Shown: positions 12,207-24,494 of the stretch, in pieces
Numbering within the stretch: position 1 is the first letter of the stretch
How the letters are laid out: the number at the start of each line of letters is the position of its first letter
Origin: Theropithecus gelada
Taxonomy: Eukaryota > Chordata > Mammalia > Primates > Cercopithecidae
Assembly (NCBI RefSeq): GCF_003255815.1
Contig: NC_037681.1
Coordinates: forward strand, 83,994,846 to 84,058,845
Direction: 5' to 3'
DNA: 64,000 nucleotides
Notes under the pieces: generated by a model
Seen by the model: only the letters and a program-made list of their open reading frames with translations
Database searches by the model: none
What the model was told of the DNA's origin: nothing
Translations under genes and position numbers: made by a program

Positions 12207-14240
12207 TAACAAAAGAGGAAATAACATAAATTCAATACAATTCAAATTACAAGACAGAATACTTCCCAACTCATTTCATGTAGTTAGAATTACACTGACA
12301 CCAAAAATGAAGATATTACAATAAAAAGAAAACTACAGACCAATATTTCCCATAAACAAACACAAAAACCCTTAACATAATATTAGCAAATCCAGCAATA
12401 TATTAAAAAGATAATATATCATGAACAAGCAAGATTACTCCCACAAATGCAAGGTTGCTTAAACATGTGAAAGCCAATCAATATAATTTACCTTATGATG
12501 AGAAGAAAGAAAAAAAACCTATAATCATTTCAATTGCTGCAGAAAAAGCACTTGAAAAAAATTCAACATCCACTCAAGATAATATATGTCAGCAGACTGG
12601 GAATGGAAAGGGACTTCCTCAATGTAATACCATCATACTTATAGTGAAAGATTGAACGTTTTCCACCAAAGATTGGAAACAAAGCAAGGATGTCCTCTCT
12701 TACCATGTCTATTTAATATTGTACCAGATGTCCTAGCTGTAAGAAGTGAAGAGAATAAAATAAAAAGCACACAGTTTAGATAAGATGATGTAAAACTTCT
12801 AAATCCAGTTGTCATGATCATCTATGTAGAAAATCCTAAGGATTCCAAGTCACTTCAGCTAAGAATGAGTTTAACAGGATTGCAGGATATATGGTCAATA
12901 TTTTAAAATTTTATTTCTACATAATCCCAATGAACAATAAAAATTGTAATTAAAAATATTTACAATATAATCCAAAAACATAAAATACTTAGGGATAAAT
13001 ATAACAAAAGCATGTACAAGACCTTTATACTTAAAATTATAGAACTATGCAGACAGAAACTAATGAAAACCTAAATAACTGGAGGGAGGTACTACTTTTA
13101 TGGATTAGGATACTCAATATTGTTAAGAATCATTCCTCCCTAAAATGATCTATAGATACAACACAATCTCAGTCAAAATCCCATCAGGTGAAACAAGCCA
13201 CTTTCAAAACTATATAGAAATGGAAAGGATCTAGAATAGTCAAAATAATAGGAAAAAGAAGAATAAAGTTGAAAGACTAACAGTACCCGATTTCAAGACT
13301 TACTGTAAAACCACTTAATGTAAAGCCACAGGAATTAAGTCAGAATGGTACTTGCTTAAGTACAGACATTTAATTCACTAAAAGACAATACAGTTATTGA
13401 TAGGTCAAAGTAATTCAATGGGAGAAAGAATACTCTTTCTGACCACTGGTGCTGGAACAATAAATATTCATATTAAAAATTAATCTCAACCCGTACCTCA
13501 TACCATATGCAAAAAATTAACATGAAATAGACCATAAACCTAAATGTAAGAGCTAAGCCCACAAAACTTCTAGAAGAAAATCCTTGTGACCCTACATTAA
13601 ACAGTTTTCTTAGGACATGAAAAGCAAAAGCCATAAAACAAAGAACATTATGAATTGAATTTCATTAAAATTAAAAACTTCTGCTACTTTATACACAATG
13701 ATAAAATAATGAAAGGGTAAACTACAGGCTGAAAGAAGATATTCACAATACAAGTATCTTACAAAGACCTTGTATTCATAAAATATATATAAAAAACCTC
13801 TTACGACTCAAGAATAAGTAAACAAAAAATTCAATTAAATTTGGGCAAAAGATTTGAAGACACTTCATCAATTCCAAAGACGCTCAATTCCAACAGTCAC
13901 CAGAGAAATGCAAATTAATACCATGACACACTTACTAGAATGGGTAAAATTAAAATGACCATTAATTTCAAGTGTTAGAACTTGGAGCAAATAGAGTTGC
14001 CATAAATTGCTGATATGCTAAATGACACAATCATTTTAGAAAACAGTTTCTTCTAAACAAACACTTAGCATATGGCCCAGTCATTTTAAACTTGTAGGTT
14101 TTTGACAAGAGAAATGAAAATATATATTCATATAAAGATTTATAGATGAAAGTACATACCATTTTTAATCTGTTAGCAAAAACCTGGAAACAAACCAAAT
14201 GTCCATCAATATGTGAAAGGATTAAAAAACTGTGGTACAG

Positions 14241-14852
14241 AAATACAAAAAACCCTCAGAGGATATTAGAAACACCTCTATGCACTCAAGCTAGAAAACC
14301 TAGAAGATATGAATAAATTTCTGGGAATGTACACCCTGTCAAGATTGAATCAGGAAGAACCTGAATGCCTGAACAGACCAATGACAAGCTCCAAAACTGA
14401 ATCACTAATAAAAAGGCTACCACCAGAAAAAGCTTAGGACCAAACAACTCACAGCCAAATTCTACCACGTGTATAAAGAAGAGTGGTACCATTCCTACTG
14501 ACACTATTCCAAAAAAATGAAGAGGAAGGACTCCCTAACTCATTCTATGAGGCCAGCATCATCTTGATACCAAAATCTGGCAGAGAGACAACAAAGAAAG
14601 GAAACTTATGACCAATATCCTTGATAAACATAGATGTAAAAATCCTCAACAAATACTAGCAAACCAAATCCAGCAGCACATCAAAATGAAAATCTACCAC
14701 AAATAGGTAAGTTTTATCCTTAGATGTAAGTTTAGGTCAACATACGCAAATCACTAAATGTGATTCCTTACATAAACAGAATGAAAAACAAAAACCACAT
14801 GATCATCTCAATAGACACAGAAAAGGCTTTCAATAAAATCCAACCTCCCTTC

Positions 14853-14889
<37 letters not shown>

Positions 14890-15553
14890 CAACAAACTAG
14901 GCATTGCAGGAATATACATAAGAATAATAATCTATGACAGATCCACAGTCAACATCATACTGAATGGGCAAAAGCTGGAAAACTGGAACAAGACAAGGAT
15001 GCCCTCTCTCACCACTCCTGTTCAATATAGAACTGGAAGTCCTAGCCAGAGCCATCAAGTGAGAGAAAGAAATAAAATACATCCAAATAGAAGACAGGAA
15101 GTCAAACTATCTCTGTTTGTAGAAAATATGATTCTATACCTGGAAACCCCATAGTCTCTACCCAGAAGCTCCTAGATCTGAGAAACAATTTCAGCAAAAT
15201 TTCACGATACAAAACTAAAGTATACAAATCAGTAATATTTCCATACACCAACGACATCCAAGCTGAGAGCCAAATAAGCAACACAATCCCATTCACAATA
15301 GCCACAGAATAAAACACCAGGAAATACAGCTAACCACAGAGGTAAAAGATCTCTACAACAGGAATGACAAAACACTGCTCAAAGAAATCAGAGATGACAC
15401 AAACAAATAGAAAAACATTCAAAGCTCATGGATAGGTAGAATCGATATCATTAAAATGGCTTTGCTGCCCAAAGCAATTTACAGATCTAATGCTATTCCT
15501 ATCAAACTACCAATGACATTCTTCACAAAATTAGAGGAAAAAAAAACTAATTT
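14241..15553 (+). mobile_element. L1-B: primate L1, 5' piece (truncated inside ORF2)
   Basis: Second-level insertion. Starts in ORF2 at AGAAATACAAAAAACC directly after L1-A text AAAAAACTGTGGTAC; the matching flank AAAAAATTGTGGTGT at about 22494-22508 marks the duplication. ORF2 reverse transcriptase text runs here, interrupted by a 29-A run at 14858-14886, and resumes at 20978. All frames are broken. Confidence 0.88.
14858..14886 (+). repeat. A29 homopolymer within L1-B ORF2
   Basis: Run of 29 A residues after TTCATGTT, where other L1 copies in the window have only short A-rich text (for example CATGCTAAAAACTC at 18745). An expansion within the element, not a retrotransposition tail, because ORF2 text continues on both sides. 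Confidence 0.85.
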
Positions 15554-15857
15554 GAGATCCGTTCCCAGATGGCCGAATACGAACAGCTCTGGTCTGCAGC
15601 TCCCAGCATGACTGACGCAGAAGACGGGTGATTTCTGCATTTCCAACAGAGCCTCGGCTGGTGATACCCAGGCAAACAGGGTCTGGACTGGACCTCCAGC
15701 AAACTCCAACAGACCAGCAACTGAGGGACCTGACTGTCAGAAGGAAAACTTACAAACAGAAAGGAATGGCATCAACATCAACAAAAAGGGCATCTACACT
15801 AAAACCCCATCTGTAGGTCACCAACATCAAAGACCAAAGGTAGATAAAACCACAAAG

Positions 15858-16869
15858 ATAAGGAGAAATCAGAAGAGAAAAGCTGAAAATTCTAAAAACC
15901 AGAGCGCCTCTTCTCCTCCCAAGGATCACAGCTCCTCGCCAGCAATGGAACAAAGCTGGAAGGAGAATGACTTTGACCAGTTGACAGAAGTAGGCTTCAG
16001 AAGGTTGGTAATAACAAACTTCTTCAAGCTAAAGGAGCACGTTCAAACCCATCGCAAAGAAGCTAAAAAACCTGAAAAAAGTTAGACAAATGGCTAACTA
16101 GAATAAACAGTGTAGAAAGGAACTTAAATGACCTGACGGAGCTGAAAACCATGGCATGAGAACTTCGTGAGGCATGTACAAGCTTCAGTAGCCGATTCGA
16201 TCAAGTGGAAGAAAGGTGATTGAAGATCAAATTAATGAAATAAAATGAGAAGACAAAGTTGCAGAAAAAAAGAGGAAAAAGAAACGAATAAACCCTCCAT
16301 GAAATATGGGTGAAAAGACTAAATCTAGATTTGATAGGTATACCTAAAAGTGATGGGGAGAATGGGACCAAGTTGGAAAATACTCTTCAGGATATTATCC
16401 AGGAGAACTTCCCCAACCTAGCAAGACAGGCCAACATTCAAATTCAGGAAACACAGAGCACACCACGAAGATACTCCTCAAGAAGACCAACCCCAAGACA
16501 CATAATCATCAGATTCACCAAGGCTGAAATGAAGGAAAAAATGTTAAGGGCAGTCAGAAAGAAAGGTCAGGTTACCCACAAAGGGAATTCCATCAGACTA
16601 CCAGTGGATCTGCTTGCAGAAACTCTACAAGTCAGAAGTGGGTGGGGGCCAATATTCAACATTCTTAAAGAAAATAATTTCAACCCAGAATCTCATATCC
16701 AGCCAAACTAAGCTTCATAAGTGAAAAAGAAATAAAATCTTTTACAGACAAGCAAATGCTGAGAGATTTTGTCACCACCAGGCATGCCTTACAAGACCTC
16801 CTGAAGGAAGCACTAAATATGGAAAGGAACAACCGGTACCAGCCACTGCAAAAACATGCCAAATTATAA
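15858..16869 (+). pseudogene. L1-C ORF1 (RNA-binding protein), disrupted
   Basis: Corresponds to the L1 ORF1 protein, an RNA-binding trimeric chaperone of about 338 residues. The expected start codon after AAAG is ATA rather than ATG, early frames contain stops, and the total length (1012 nt) is not a multiple of three. The longest clean part, 16310-16711, covers the RNA-recognition and C-terminal region (LDLIGIPKSDGENGTKLENT). The expected end (NRYQPLQ then stop) is at 16869. Not functional. Confidence 0.88.
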
Positions 16870-16932
16870 AGACCATCAATGCTATGAAGAAACTGCATCA
16901 ATTAACAGGCAAAATAACCAGCTAACATCATA

Positions 16933-19900
16933 ATGACAGGATCAAATTCACACATAACAATATTGACCTTAAATGTAAATGGGCTAAATGTCCCAATTAA
17001 AAGACACGAACTGGCAAATTGGATAAAGAGTTAAGACCCATCGGTGTGCTATATTCAGGAGACCCATTTCACGTGCAGAGACACATATAGGCTCAAAATA
17101 AAGGGATGGAAGAAGACCTACAAAGCACATGGAAAGCAAAAAAGGACAGGGGTTGCAATCCTAGTCTCTGATAAAACAGACTTTAAACCAACAAAGATCA
17201 AAAAATACAAAGGTCATTACATAATGGTAAAGGGATCAATTCAACAAGAAGAGCTAACTATCCTAAATATATATGCACCCAGATTCATGAAGCAAGTCCT
17301 AAGAGACATACAGAGAGACTTAGACTCCCACACAATAATAATGGGAGACTTTAACAGCCCACTGTCAATATTCAACAGATCAATGAGACAGAAGGTTAAC
17401 AAGGATATCCAGGACTTGAACTCACCTCTGCACCAAGCAGACCTAACAGACATCTACAGAATTCTCCACCCCAAATCAACAAAATATACATTCTTCACAG
17501 CACCACAGTGCACTTACTCTAAAACTGACCACATAATTGGAAATAAAGCACTCCTCGGCAAATGAAAAAGAACAGAAATTATAACAAACTGTCTCTCAGA
17601 CCATAGTGCAATCAAATTAGAACTCAGGATTAAGAAACTCAATCAAAACTGCACAACTATATGGAAACTGAACAACCTGCTCCTGAATGACTATGGGGTA
17701 CATAACGAAATGAAGGCAGAAATAAAGATGTTCTTTGAAACCAATGAGAACAAAGATACAACATACCAGAATCTCTGGGACACATTTAAAGCAGTGTGTA
17801 GAGGGAACCTTATAGCACTAAATGTCCACAAGAGACAGCAGAAAAGATCTAAAATCAACACCCTAACATCACAATGAAAAGAATAGAGAAGCAAGAGCAA
17901 ACACATTCAAAACCTAACAGAAGGCAAGAAATAACTAAGATCAGAGCAGAACTGAAAGAGATAGAGACACAAAACAACCCTTCAAAAAATCAATGAATCC
18001 AGGAGCTGGTTTTTTGAAAAGATCAACAAAATTGATAGACTGCTAGCAAGACTAACAAAGAAGAGAGAAGAATCAAATAGATGCAATAAAAAATGATATA
18101 GGGGATATCACCACTGACCCCACAGGAACACAAATTACCGTCAGAGAATACTGTAAACACCTCTATGCAAATAGACTAGAAACCCTAGAAGAAATTGATA
18201 AATTCCTGGACATATGCAGTCTCCGTAGACTAAAACAGGAAGAAGTTGAATCTCTGAATAAACCAATAACAGGCTCTAAAATCGAGGCAATAATAATAGT
18301 CTACCAACCGAAAAATGTCCAGGACCAGATGGATTCACAGTCAAATTCTACCAGAGGTACAAAGAGGAGCTGGTACCATTCCTTCTGAAACTACTCCAAT
18401 CAATAGAAAAAGAGGGAATCCTCCCTAACTCATTTTATGAGGCCAGCATCATCCTGATACAAAAGCCTGGCAGAGACACAACAAAAAAAGAGAATTTTAG
18501 ACCAATATCCCTGATGAACATCGATGCAGAAATCCTCAATAAAATACTGGCAAATCGAATCCAGCAGCACATCAAAAAGCTTATCCACCACGATCAAGTT
18601 GGCTTCATCCCTGGGATGCAAGGCTGGTTCAACATATGCAAATCAATAAATGTAATTCATCACATAAACAGAACCAAAGACAAAAATCACATGATTATCT
18701 CAATAGATGTAGAAAAGGCCTTCGACAAAATTCAACAGCCCTTCATGCTAAAAACTCTCAATAAATTCAGTATTGATGGAACGTATCTCAAAATAATAAG
18801 AGCTATTTATGACAAACCCACAGCCAATATCATACCGAATGGGCAAAAACTGGAACTGGCATCCTTGTCTTGTGCCCTTTGAAAACCGGCACAAGACAAG
18901 GATGCCCTCTCTCACCACTCCTATTCAAAATAGTGTTAGAAGTTCTGGCTAGGGCAATCAGGCAAGAGAAAGAAATAAAGGGTATTCAATTAGGAAAAGA
19001 GGAAGTCAAATTGTCCCTGTTTGCAGATGACATGATTGTATATTTAGAAAACCCCATCATCTCAGCTCAAAATCTCCTTAAGCTGATAAGCAACTTCAGC
19101 AATGTCTCAGGATACAAAATCATTGTGCAAAAATCACAAGCATTCTTATACACCAATAACAGACAAAGAGAGAGCCAAATCATGAGTGAATTCCCATTCA
19201 AAACTGCTATAAAGAGAATAAAATACCTAGGAATCCAACTTACAAGGGACATGAAGGACCTCTTCAAGGCGAACTACAAACCACTGCTCAATAAAATAAA
19301 AGAGGACACAAACAAATGGAAGAACATTCCATGCTCATGAATAGGAAGATTCAATATCATGAAAATGGCTATACTGCCTAAGGTAATTTATAGATTCAAT
19401 GCCATCCCCATCAAGCTACCAATGACTTTCTTCACAAAATTGGAAAAAACTACTTTAAAGTTCATATGGAATCAAAAAAGAGCTTGCATGGCCAAGACAA
19501 TCCTAAGCTAAAAGAGCAAAGCTGGAGGCATCATGCTACCTGACTTCAAACTATACTACAAAGCTACAGTAACCAAAACAGCATGGTACCAGTACCAAAA
19601 CAGATATATACACCTACGGAACGGAACAGAGGCCTCAGAAATAACACCACACATCTATAACAATCTGATCTTTGGCAAACCTGACAAAAACAAGAAATGG
19701 GGAAAGGATTCCCTATTTAAGAAATGGTGCTGGGAAAACTGGCTAGCTGTATGTAGAAAGCTGAAACTGGATCCCTTCCTTACACCTTATATAAAAATTA
19801 ATTCAAGATGGATTAAAGACTTAAATGTTAGGCCTAAAACCATGAAACACCTTAGAAGAAAACCTAGGCAATACCATTTAGGTCATAGGCATGGGCAAGG

Positions 19901-20744
19901 ACTTCATGACTAAAACACCAAAAGCAATGGCAACAAAAGCCAAAATTGACAAATGGGATCTAATTAAACTAAAGAGCTTCTGCACAGCTAAAGAAACTAC
20001 CATTAGAGTGAATAGGTAACCTACAGAATGGAAGAAAATTTTTGCAATCTACCCATCTGACAAAGGGCTAATATCCAGAATCTACAAAGAACCTAAATTT
20101 ACAAGAAAAAAAACAACCCCATCAAAAAGTGGGCAAAGGATATGAACAGACACTTCTCAAAAGAAGACATCTATGCAGCCAACAGACACATGAAAAAATG
20201 CTCATCGTCACTGGTCATCAGAGAAATGCAAATCAAAACCACAATGAGATACCATCTCACGCCAGTTAGAATGGCGATCATTAAAAAGTCAGGAAACAAC
20301 AGATGCTGGAGAAGATGTGGAGAAATAGGAACACTTTTACACTGTTGGTGAGACTGTAAACTGGTTCGACCATTGTGGAAGACAGTGTGGTGATTCCTCA
20401 AGGATCTAGAACTAGAAATACCATTTGACCCAGCAATCCCATTACTTGGTATATACTCAAAGGATTATAAATCATGCTACTATAAAGACACATGCACACG
20501 TATGTTTATTGCGGCACTATTCACAATAGCAAATACTTGGAACCAACCCAAATATCCATCAGTGATAGACTGGATTAAGAAAATGTGGCACATATACACC
20601 ATAGAATACTATGCAGCCATAAAAAAGGATGAGTTCATGTCCTTTGCAAGGACATGGATGAAGTTGGAAACCATCATTCTCAGCAAACTATCACAGAGAC
20701 AGAAAACCAAACCCCGCATGTTCTCACTCATAGGTGGGAATCGA
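16933..20744 (+). pseudogene. L1-C ORF2 (endonuclease and reverse transcriptase), disrupted
   Basis: Starts ATGACAGGATCAAATTCAC with the canonical start intact. Visible pieces include the endonuclease (IQETHFTC near 17050, MGDFNSPL near 17341, TDHIIG near 17527) and the reverse transcriptase with an intact FADD motif at 19020-19031. Multiple frameshifts and stops separate them, one caused by the inverted insertion at 18858-18876. The normal TGA after IGGN is CGA at 20742-20744, so the last frame would read on to 20843. The protein cannot be made in one piece. Confidence 0.9.
18858..18906. repeat. Perfect 19-nt inverted repeat, 11-nt spacer, in L1-C ORF2
   Basis: GGCATCCTTGTCTTGTGCC (18858-18876) is the exact reverse complement of GGCACAAGACAAGGATGCC (18888-18906). 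The right arm is ordinary L1 sequence; the left arm replaces a few expected bases, so it is a copied inverted insertion. Confidence 0.95.
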
Positions 20745-20977
20745 ACAATGAGAACACTTGGACATAGGGCAGGGAACATCACACACTGTGGCCTGTCGGG
20801 GGTGGGGGTTTGGGGAAGGGATAGCATTACGAGAAATACCTAATGTAAATGACTAGTTGATGGGTGCAGCAAACCAACATATCACATGTATACCTATTTA
20901 TCAAACCTGATTGTGCACATGTACCCTAGAACTTAAAGCATAATAAAAATAAATAAATAAATAAGAGAAAAAAAGAT

Positions 20978-22494
20978 AAACTAATTTAAAATTCATATGG
21001 AACCAAAAAAAGAGCCTGAATAGCTAATGCAATCCTAAACAAAAAGAACAAATCTGGAGGCATAACAACATACCCAACTTCAAACTATACCACAATGCTA
21101 CAGTGACCAAAACACCACGGCACTGGTACAAAAACAGACACAGAGACCAGTGAAACAGAATAGAGAGCCCAGAAATAATGCTACACACCTACAACCATCT
21201 GATCTTTGACAAAGTCAACAAAAACAAGCAGGGAAAGGAATTCTTTTTCAATATTGTACTGAGATAACTGGCTAGCCATACACAGAAGATTGAAACTGGA
21301 CCCCGTCTTTACACCATACACAAAAATCAAATCAAGATGGATTAAAGACTTAAATGTAAAACCTAACACTATGAAAACCCTGAAAGGTAACCTAGGAAAT
21401 ACCATTTGGGCAGAGGCCCTGGCAAAGATTTCATGACAAAGGCGCCACAAACAATTGCAACAAAACCAAAAATTGACAAATGAGACCTAATTAAACTAAA
21501 GAGCTTCTGCACAGCAAAAGAAACAATCAACAGAGTAAAGAGACAACCTACAGAATGGGAGAAGATATTTGCAAATTATGCATCTGACAAAGGTTTAGTA
21601 TCCAGAATCTATAAGTAACTTAAACAAATGAACAACCAAAACACAAACAACCCCATTAACAAGTAGGCAAAGAACATAGACAGTTCAAAAGAAGACACAC
21701 ATGCAGACTACAACCATATGAAAAAAATGCTCAACATCACTAATTATCAGAGAAATGCAAATCAAAACCACAATGAGATACCATCTCATATCAGTCAGAA
21801 TGGCTGTTATTAAGTTTTAAAAAAAAAACAAAAACCAGATGCTGGTGAGGGTGCAGAGAAAAGAGAACGCTTATACACTGCTAGTGGGAATGTAAATTAG
21901 TTCAGACATCATGGAAAGCAGTTTAGTCATTTCTCAAAGAACTTGAAACAGAGTTGCCATTCAACCCAACAATCTCATTACAGGGGTATATACTCAAAGA
22001 AATATAAATTGTTCTACTATAAAGACACATGCACACGTATGTTTGTCACAGCATTATTCACAATAGCAAAAACTTGGAATCAAACCAAATACCCATCAAC
22101 AGTAGACTGGATAAAGAAAATGTGGTACATATACACCATGTAATACTACATAGCCATAAAACAGAATGAGATCGTATGCTTTGCAGCAAGATGGATGCAG
22201 CTGGAGGCCATTATCCTAAATGAAATAACACAGGAATAGAAAACCAAATGCCACATTTCTCACTTATAAGTGGGAGCTAAACATTGAGTACTTACAGACA
22301 CTAAGAAGGGAACAATAGACAGGGCCTAGTTGAGGGTGGAGGGTGGGAGGATGGTAAGTATCGAAAAACTGCCTATCGAATACTGTACTTATTACCTGGG
22401 TGATGAAATAATCAAAACACCAAACCCCCAAGACATGAAATGTACCTATAAAATAAACCTGTACATGTACCTCTGAACCTAAAAATAAAAGTTA
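20978..22494 (+). mobile_element. L1-B: 3' piece (end of ORF2, 3'UTR, tail)
   Basis: Resumes the ORF2 text interrupted at 15553 (ACTTTAAAATTCATATGGAACC class wording) and ends with AATAAAAGTTAAAAAAA near 22494. 3'UTR wording (GTGATGAAATAATCAAAACACC) fits a middle-aged L1PA/L1PB element. Frames are broken. Confidence 0.88.
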
Positions 22495-22685
22495 AAAAAA
22501 TTGTGGTGTATTGACATAATGAACTACCTCTCAGTAAGATAAACAAACAAACAAACAAAATACAAAAATACACACTAACATCGAAGATTCTCACAGAATA
22601 ATGCCAAGTGAAAGTACCAAGACACAAGAGTACCTACTACATGATCCCATTTCTATGAAACTCTAGAAAAGGCAAATCTAATCTA

Positions 22686-23025
22686 TTTTTTTATCTAAAA
22701 AAATGTTTTTTATAGATTTAGGGATACAAGTGCAGTTGTGTTACATGGATATATTGCATTGATGAAGTTGAGGCTTTTACTGTACCGATCACCCAAATAG
22801 TGAACATTGTACTCAATAGGCAGTATTTCATCCCCCACCCCTCTCCCACCCTCCCACCTTTTGGAGTCTCCAGTGTCTATTATGCCACTCTGTATGTCCA
22901 TGTGTACCCACTGTTTAGCTCCCACCTATAAATGAGAATGTGCAGTTTTTGACTTTGTTTTACAGGCCATTTCACTTAGGATAATGGCCTCTAGATCCAT
23001 CCATGTTGCTGCAAAGGACATGAGC
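22686..23025 (-). mobile_element. L1 3' end, minus strand, inserted in L1-A
   Basis: Complement of an L1 3'UTR (tail TTTTTTATAGATTTAGGGATACAAG on the plus strand; CCACCTATAAATGAGAATGTG further on). Flanks AAATCTAATCTA (about 22674-22685) and AAATATAATCTA (23026-23037) form its duplication. 5' truncated. Confidence 0.88.
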
Positions 23026-23198
23026 AAATATAATCTATAATAATGGAAAGCGTATCAATACTTATCAGCTTCCAGAGAGGTGGGAATTAACTGAAAAGGG
23101 CCTTGAGAGAATTTTTTGGGATAATGGAAATGTTCTATATTATGATTGTGGTGGTAATCATGAGGGTATATACATTTGCTAAAACTCATTGAACCGTA

Positions 23199-23511
23199 GT
23201 TTGTTGTTGTTGTTGTTGTTGTTTTGAGAAGGAGTTACGCTCTTGCTGCCCAGGCTGGAGTGCAATGGTGCAATTTCGGCTCACTGCATCCTCTGCCTCC
23301 TGGGTTCAAACGGTTCTCCCTGTCTCAGCCTTCTGAGTAGCTGGGATTACAGGCATGTGCCACCGTACCCAGGTAATTTTTTTGTATTTTTAGTAGTGAC
23401 GGGGTTTCACCATGTTGGTAAGTCTGGTCTCGAACTCCTGACCTCAGGTGATCCACCCACCTCGGCCTCCTAAAGTGCTGGGATTACAGGTGTGAGCCAC
23501 CGCGCCTGGCC
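23199..23511 (-). mobile_element. Alu (AluS-like), minus strand, with (GTT)n tail
   Basis: The tail appears as GTTGTTGTT on the plus strand and the 5' end as CACCGCGCCTGGCC. It interrupts the L1-A 3'UTR; flanks GAACCGTA and TAACTGTA are a short, partly decayed duplication. Confidence 0.93.
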
Positions 23512-24131
23512 TTAACTGTACATTTTAAATGTTTGCATTTTATTTATGTAAATTATACCTCAATAAACTTGATTTAAAAATTCATCATCACTCTAGTTTG
23601 AAGAAAGTAGAATGTTGTCTAGAATAAAAGTTCATTTTAAATGATATGAGATCCAATTTTAAGATGACTAGGCATCTAACAAAGTGTCTAGCACTTTCAG
23701 CAATAAATTACCTAATACCACTTGGGTAAAGTATAATGTTAAAATAACTATTTGAAAATAACTCTTGAGGAAAATTGCTTTGTACAAAATTTCTAAGAGA
23801 AAAATCATACTGTTTATTTTTTAGAAAGAGAGACAGACAGACATACACACACATACACAGGTTGCCTGTAATTTTCAAAGTTCTATGAGAGTGAAGATGT
23901 TAGCTTTACCTCTTGTTTAACATCATCACTTGAACATTTAACCTTTTCCCAACTTTGCAGACTCTATGAGGGCATCGTGGGGATACTCCAGGCAAATGGA
24001 ATACTATCATCACAACATGGAAGGAGTGAGTGTGAGAGCACACACCATGGCTGGGACGCTACAGCAGTGCAACTCAGCTGGGGAGATAAAGACCAAGTGG
24101 CAGGAAAGGGCTTATCAACCACTGAAGTGTT

Positions 24132-24474
24132 TCTTTTTTTTTTTTCTTTTTTTAACTTTTATTTTAGCTTTGGGCTTCATGTGTAGGTTTGTTACATAGG
24201 TAAACTCATATCATGGGGGCTTGTTGGACAGACTATTTCATCACCCAGGTATTAGGTTCAGTACCCACTAGTTACCTTTTCTGCTTCTCTCCCTCCTCCC
24301 AAACTCCACCCTCAAGTAGACCCCAGTGTTTGCTGTTCATTTGTTTGTGCTCATCAGTTATCAGCATTTAGCTCCTACTTATAAGTAAGAACGTGCAGTA
24401 TTTGGTTTCCTGTTCCTGCATTTGTTTGCTAAGTATAACAGCCTCCAGCTCCATCCATGTTCCCACAAAAGACA
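24132..24474 (-). mobile_element. L1 3' end, minus strand (5' truncated)
   Basis: Poly-T then complement of L1 3'UTR text (TTGGGCTTCATGTGTAGGTTT, CTCCATCCATGTTCCCACAAAA). Flanks AAGTGTTTC and AAGTATTTC (24477-24485) suggest the duplication. Confidence 0.85.
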
Positions 24475-24494
24475 TTAAGTATTTCAAACTGGAG

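Larger units (their letters stand above)
10500..14240 (+). mobile_element. L1-A: old L1M element, 5' piece (ORF1 end and ORF2)
   Basis: Decayed LINE-1 on the plus strand. ORF1 C-terminal wording appears near 10700 (TCTAGAATTCTACACC), then after an Alu the text jumps to the endonuclease part of ORF2 (ATTGGAGATTTCAGCAC), showing an internal deletion. Later ORF2 text runs to 14240. It then continues at 22495-22673, 23038-23198 and 23512-23580, interrupted by younger insertions. No frame remains open for long. Confidence 0.85.
15554..20977 (+). mobile_element. L1-C: L1PA element with 5'UTR, innermost of three nested L1s
   Basis: Begins with L1PA promoter text (CCAGATGGCCGAATACGAAC, 15572 onward), has ORF1, ORF2, a 3'UTR and an AATAAA-rich tail. 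Target-site duplication AAACTAATTT at 15544-15553 and 20978-20987. Length 5.4 kb versus about 6 kb usual: the 5'UTR jumps near 15648 from TGCATTTCCAAC to text next to ORF1 (CTGGTGATACCCAGGC), losing several hundred bases. It is inserted in L1-B. Confidence 0.94.
22495..23580 (+). mobile_element. L1-A: 3' pieces (22495-22673, 23038-23198, 23512-23580)
   Basis: Continues L1-A after L1-B: TGTGGTGTATTGACATAATG, then the 3' region with TGGAAATGTTCTATATTATG and the terminal ACCTCAATAAACTTGATTTAAAA. It is interrupted by a minus-strand L1 end and an Alu. Confidence 0.82.

Noticed and set aside
17044..17565. 173-codon frame that could be called an endonuclease gene
   Set aside because: It is a surviving piece of L1-C ORF2 endonuclease, already broken on both sides, not a separate gene.
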